From an uncultured Synergistia bacterium (lineage in GTDB: Bacteria; Eremiobacterota; SpSt-956; JAKJGF01): a DNA stretch of 8,473 bases. The notes under the pieces are model-generated. The model saw nothing but the letters and a program-made list of their open reading frames with translations. It was not told the origin of the DNA and did not search any database. A program made the translations under genes and the position numbers. Shown in pieces: positions 5,741 to 8,473 of this stretch; position 1 is the first letter of the stretch, and every line of letters starts with the position of its first letter. The stretch spans positions 1-8,473 of the forward strand of contig CALARM010000348.1 of assembly GCA_937888925.1 (NCBI GenBank), given 5' to 3'.

Positions 5741-7258
5741 TTATTTACTGAACCTGATTACCCTGTCATATACCAGTTCCTGCCATACAGGTCCTACTTT
5801 CGTTCCAGGTTCAAGATATGCTCTAAAACCTACGAACAGAGGGGATGCAGGGCCTACTCCATGAAAGTCATTGGAATGTGCAGGAAAAGGAACTTCCACA
5901 CAGTGGGGATCTCCATTCGCATGGCGTGAAACCTTCCATGCATAGAGATAATCTGCGCTGGAATTGCCCGGCATATAATCGCTGGCACTTCCTGTAAACT
6001 GACTGCTATCAACTCCTATAACACCATTTATCATCACAGAACCATATATGACAAAATTTGAATAGGTAACCTTACCTGTTTTTACATGATTGACACCATA
6101 AACAATAAAAAATGTGTTCGGATCGTCAGGAAGGGTTAAAGGATTTACAGTATTCGGATCATTATCTGTTCCCAGATAGGTTGTGTCACGGCTTTCTCCG
6201 AGATTATCGAGTCCCATCTGTATGGCAGGATAACTCTCGTTAATCCATATATCTGTTGTAACCTCCTGTGCTTTATAGCCTTTATATTTATTTAAAATTG
6301 CTTTCCTGAGTTCATTAAGAGAAGGAAGATAATCCATCTCAGTAATCCCGTTACCGCGCTTTCTCAATTCCGGCGTCTCGAAAGGGTTTAATTCTCCCTG
6401 TGTGGAAGGTGTAATTCTGAATACTCTCACAGGTGGATTTGCTACATAAGCCTCACATGCCTGTTTATCAATAAACATGGCATTCCTCTGTCCAATACCA
6501 AGACTATCTGCCTCCTGAGTAATACCCAGTTTTACCACTGATGAAGGAATAACCTCTGTATTCAGAACAGTTTCAGGATAACCTGATTTCTGAGCTAAAG
6601 TGCGGATCTTTGTGTCAGTATTGCGATCAGGAGTTCCTATAATGATGAACTGCTGATTATAGGGATTGCCTGCTGTCCCGCCCGGTGTTCCCTGTGTACT
6701 GATAGATGCAATATTAATAGTATCTCCCAGTCCTCCGAACATTACTCTCCTGGCAGTATTGCCTGAACCTATTACTACCGGGTAAACTGACGATTCTGTT
6801 ATGGTTTTACCTGTAAAGAAGGAATTCTGCCTTGTATGTAAAAAAAGAGGATAGTTGAAAAATAGCATTTCAGGAGGTGTTTTTCCTGTAATTACTATAG
6901 CCTCATCGGCACGCATTCTGAAACCTTTTGCACATCCGTTTGGATCAACTAAATAGTCATCTACTGTCTGTCCTGGAGATTTTGGCATATCACATGTGAA
7001 ATATGGTGCATTATAATTATTTCCATTACAATTTGGCGCCTTACCGTCTTCACAGAGTTGTATTAAATCTGTCCTGTTAAATTCCCCTTCCTGTACAATA
7101 AATCCGTTATTTTTAAGATTGTTAATAAATGTATTTATGTCTCCTGTTGAAGGCGTTGGTATATAGACAGGTGCTGCAGTGTCATCGCCACATCCAACTG
7201 AAATGAATGATAGCAATAAAAGACCGGTAATTAATAGAATAGTTTTACTTTGAGACAA
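5741..7258 (-). CDS. Predicted lipoprotein of unknown function, 505 residues
   Basis: A short basic N-terminus, a hydrophobic stretch (ILLITGLLLLSFISV, 7-21) and Cys23 followed by GDD form a lipoprotein signal, though the box (S-V-G-C) is weaker than the L-A-G-C ideal. The start is TTG at 7256-7258; a stop lies in frame just upstream, and AAAGGA on the minus strand (7273-7268) with a 9-nt gap before the TTG supports it. After Cys23 the protein looks exported and globular with no membrane segment. Six further Cys (69, 77, 89, 109, 268, 453) could form disulfides. Distinct stretches are RADEAIVITGKTPPE (116-130), VMFGGLGDTINIASIS (172-187) and FFIVYGVNHVKTGKVTYSNF (383-402). I do not recognise a named domain or active site. 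It probably shares a transcript with the 33-residue lipoprotein upstream and ends at the hairpin 5701-5732. Confidence 0.85.
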   Translation of the reverse strand: MSQSKTILLITGLLLLSFISVGCGDDTAAPVYIPTPSTGDINTFINNLKNNGFIVQEGEFNRTDLIQLCEDGKAPNCNGNNYNAPYFTCDMPKSPGQTVDDYLVDPNGCAKGFRMRADEAIVITGKTPPEMLFFNYPLFLHTRQNSFFTGKTITESSVYPVVIGSGNTARRVMFGGLGDTINIASISTQGTPGGTAGNPYNQQFIIIGTPDRNTDTKIRTLAQKSGYPETVLNTEVIPSSVVKLGITQEADSLGIGQRNAMFIDKQACEAYVANPPVRVFRITPSTQGELNPFETPELRKRGNGITEMDYLPSLNELRKAILNKYKGYKAQEVTTDIWINESYPAIQMGLDNLGESRDTTYLGTDNDPNTVNPLTLPDDPNTFFIVYGVNHVKTGKVTYSNFVIYGSVMINGVIGVDSSQFTGSASDYMPGNSSADYLYAWKVSRHANGDPHCVEVPFPAHSNDFHGVGPASPLFVGFRAYLEPGTKVGPVWQELVYDRVIRFSK

Positions 7259-7372
7259 AAAAAATCATCCTTTCATAAAAAAATTACAGAATATTTCTAT
7301 ATAAACGGCAAATCTCCTGTGGGGACACTCCTGCGAAAAAATATTTAACTTTTGCATTTGTATTTATTACAA
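7259..7372. other. Spacer between the two lipoprotein genes
   Basis: These 114 bp lack a terminator, supporting cotranscription. CTCCTG occurs twice (7314-7319, 7328-7333), reading CAGGAG on the minus strand, around a GTGGGGAC core. Both copies resemble ribosome sites, but no credible reading frame starts after either. A 30-codon minus-strand frame starting at 7357-7355 (TGCAT region) has no ribosome site and is not called. Confidence 0.4.
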
Positions 7373-7474
7373 CTAACTAACTGTCTGATTTGCTATTATA
7401 TCTTTTCCATTACAGGCTGTTAGGAGTAAAAATGCTAAATTTATTATAATGAGTAAATTTTTTGTTAAACTCAT
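7373..7474 (-). CDS. Tiny predicted lipoprotein, 33 residues
   Basis: ATG at 7474-7472 opens a 33-codon frame ending TAG at 7375-7373. A Lys at 5 is followed by the hydrophobic run NLLIIINLAFLLL (6-18) and a textbook lipobox L18-T19-A20-C21, leaving only 13 residues after the lipidated Cys (NGKDIIANQTVS). AGGAG on the minus strand (7488-7484) lies 9 nt before the ATG. Size and form resemble entericidin-like small lipoproteins, but I claim no family. It is first in a likely two-gene operon with the 505-residue lipoprotein, 114 bp away. It could be a decayed signal peptide, yet the ribosome site, start, lipobox and stop are all in order. Confidence 0.65.
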   Translation of the reverse strand: MSLTKNLLIIINLAFLLLTACNGKDIIANQTVS

Positions 7475-7515
7475 AGAATTCGTCTCCTATTCCTATTATT
7501 TTCTGCTTTTCTCAA

Positions 7516-7549
7516 CTGTTATAGTAACAGGCACATTTATGGCAGGAAA
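7516..7549 (-). promoter_or_regulatory. Candidate promoter with overlapping dyad, lipoprotein operon
   Basis: On the minus strand TACTAT (7526-7521) has an upstream TG (7529-7528), an extended -10, with a weak -35 TTTCCT (7549-7544) 17 bp away. The perfect dyad CTGTTA-TAG-TAACAG (7516-7530) covers this -10, which would suit a repressor site. The -35 match is poor, so confidence is modest. Confidence 0.4.
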
Positions 7550-7628
7550 TTGGAAAATTAGGTATATAAGAATCCATTAACACAGTTATTTTAATTGAAT
7601 TAATAGCTTTAATAGAGGAGAGTCTATA

Positions 7629-7811
7629 ATGAACAAAGGAGAAACTTTATTTAACAATGCCAGAATATCGGCTCAGTTGATTATTAATACTGCTCTGTTG
7701 AAAACACCACAGGTTATAAGGAATGCAGTAAATGAGATATGTAGCCTTCAAGCTTATAAAGATATAGATCGTAATAAACTGATTCTAAGACTTGAAAAGG
7801 AAAACTGCTGA
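7629..7811 (+). CDS. Protein of unknown function, N-terminal part (frameshifted gene)
   Basis: The 60-residue frame begins at ATG 7629 behind a good ribosome site (AGAGGAG, 7614-7620, 8-nt gap) and stops at 7809-7811. The sequence is mainly helical and soluble, with KTPQVIRNAVNEICSL (25-40). It overlaps the next frame by 20 bp. Dropping one base from the A-run at 7801-7804 joins it smoothly to ADNVTEWCKKEECW of the next frame, giving one protein of about 198 residues. So this is probably the first third of a single gene broken by a frameshift or sequencing error. No domain is recognised. No convincing promoter was seen between 7531 and 7628. Confidence 0.65.
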   Translation: MNKGETLFNNARISAQLIINTALLKTPQVIRNAVNEICSLQAYKDIDRNKLILRLEKENC

Positions 7812-8226
7812 TAATGTTACTGAATGGTGTAAAAAAGAAGAATGCTGGAAAAAACTTAAAGGTAAAGATATTCTCCTGCCCCATATTCTGCGTAAAGAGT
7901 TGATCTCCAGCAGCCCATCAGCAGGGCAATCATTTAATAGATTAACTGAAGAGGAATATGAGGACTTAATAAAAGAGATTACAATTGTTAAGCCGGAGAT
8001 ATGGTTTAATATTGCTAAATGGGGAAAATTAACAAATTTCTTAAATTCATGGGAAAGAAATTTTTCTTATTCAACAGGGAAAATCATAGCTCAGGGAAAA
8101 ATTCCATCTGTAAAACAGGCACCCCGGGCGAAGAAAATTTATGAGAAGGCTCTAAAAATGGGGTTCAATGAAGAATTCAGTTTTGATGAGAAATCGAAGG
8201 CTCTTCAAATTACTTTTGAAATATAA
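7792..8226 (+). CDS. Protein of unknown function, C-terminal part (frameshifted gene)
   Basis: The 144-residue frame would need a TTG start at 7792 inside the previous frame; no ribosome site precedes it, so it is more likely the continuation of the gene starting at 7629. It is Lys- and Trp-rich: NVTEWCKKEECWKKLK (8-23), then KPEIWFNIAKWGK (65-77) and APRAKKIYEKALKMGF (109-124). The first of these reminds me weakly of C-terminal stretches of AIPR (abortive-infection) proteins; this is untested and not a call. The last 22 bp overlap the 3' end of the convergent PIN gene. The neighbourhood of PIN genes would fit a defence or TA role, but nothing catalytic can be pointed to. Confidence 0.65.
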   Translation: MKRKTADNVTEWCKKEECWKKLKGKDILLPHILRKELISSSPSAGQSFNRLTEEEYEDLIKEITIVKPEIWFNIAKWGKLTNFLNSWERNFSYSTGKIIAQGKIPSVKQAPRAKKIYEKALKMGFNEEFSFDEKSKALQITFEI

Positions 8227-8473
8227 TCATCAAGAAAAATAATCTTCACATCATCCAGGATGATTTTTTTAAAATGTATGTCATTTGTTATAAAAGCATT
8301 TCCTCCTTTCTGTATTACAGTAGCAAGTAAGATTGCATCCGGCGTTTTTAGTCTGTACTGTCCGCGAAGCCTGGCTGCTTCCTGAGCAATAACAAAGTCA
8401 GGAGGAATTATCTCTGTGGAGGGGAGAGATTGTATAAATCGTTTGAAAATAAAGATTTTTTTCATATCACCTT
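8205..8473 (-). CDS. PIN-domain protein, C-terminal part (5' partial)
   Basis: The visible end matches the second half of VapC-type PIN proteins: EAARLRGQYRLKTPDAILLA (29-48, counted from the ATG at 8465), with Asp43 as one metal ligand, then NAFITNDIHFKKI (56-68) with the T-N-D segment and Asp62. The first acidic residues (an early Asp and Glu) are absent. The frame stays open upstream of that ATG to the window edge (Gly, Asp codons), and the length is far below the usual 130-140 residues, so the gene most likely starts outside the window, although AAGGTG sits just before the ATG. It ends convergently inside the 3' end of the + gene (22-bp overlap). Its antitoxin, if any, would lie outside. 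Confidence 0.8.
   Translation of the reverse strand, partial: GDMKKIFIFKRFIQSLPSTEIIPPDFVIAQEAARLRGQYRLKTPDAILLATVIQKGGNAFITNDIHFKKIILDDVKIIFLDDYISKVI

Noticed and set aside
5711..5929. Plus-strand 72-codon frame
   Set aside because: It starts inside the terminator hairpin and is antisense to the lipoprotein C-terminus.
7257..7276. ATG starts upstream of the TTG of the large lipoprotein
   Set aside because: The ATGs on the minus strand at 7276 and 7268 are out of frame or stop at once; one would join only if the run of eight T were one base shorter, and it would leave no room for a ribosome site.
1..8473. tRNA, rRNA, CRISPR array, insertion sequence or integrase
   Set aside because: No cloverleaf with CCA-like end, regularly spaced repeats, transposase motifs or terminal repeats with target duplication were seen by eye on either strand.

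Overview
The window is AT-rich bacterial DNA with strong Shine-Dalgarno sites and two genes with lipoprotein signal peptides. The organism cannot be named from it. Lipoproteins, several toxin-antitoxin (TA) style genes and a nonribosomal peptide synthetase (NRPS) suggest a free-living or host-associated bacterium with an accessory-rich genome. As I remember them, the closest relatives of the VapC-like protein are cyanobacterial, which is only a weak hint.

Layout. (1) Positions 1-4487 (+) are the last part of an NRPS whose start lies upstream of the window. The domain order is condensation (C), adenylation (A), carrier (T), NADPH-dependent thioester reductase (R), and then an unexpected C-terminal cyclic-nucleotide-binding-like domain (CNBD). 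The C domain has lost its catalytic histidine (HSxxxDT in place of HHxxxDG). The CNBD lacks the usual phosphate-binding arginine. (2) Positions 4488-4777 are non-coding, with inverted repeats and a strong sigma70-type promoter. (3) Positions 4778-5420 (+) encode an antitoxin-like protein and a PIN-domain VapC-like toxin, overlapping by 8 bp. (4) Positions 5437-5652 are a decayed fragment of a second PIN-like (DUF5615-type) gene. (5) Positions 5701-5732 form a bidirectional terminator. (6) On the minus strand, a 33-residue lipoprotein (7373-7474) precedes a 505-residue lipoprotein (5741-7258), probably as an operon, with a candidate promoter and an overlapping dyad near 7516-7549. (7) Positions 7629-8226 (+) hold a gene of unknown function split by an apparent single-base frameshift. 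(8) Positions 8205-8473 (-) are the C-terminal part of another PIN-domain protein, running off the window and overlapping the previous gene's 3' end.

How the genes relate. The NRPS is the only biosynthetic gene visible. It would release its product reductively as an aldehyde or alcohol. The attached CNBD suggests allosteric or scaffold control of this last module, a fusion I do not recognise from known NRPSs and the best candidate here for something undescribed. The downstream half looks like a TA and defence-type accessory stretch with intact, partial and decayed members. Nothing in the sequence ties the lipoproteins to the NRPS product.
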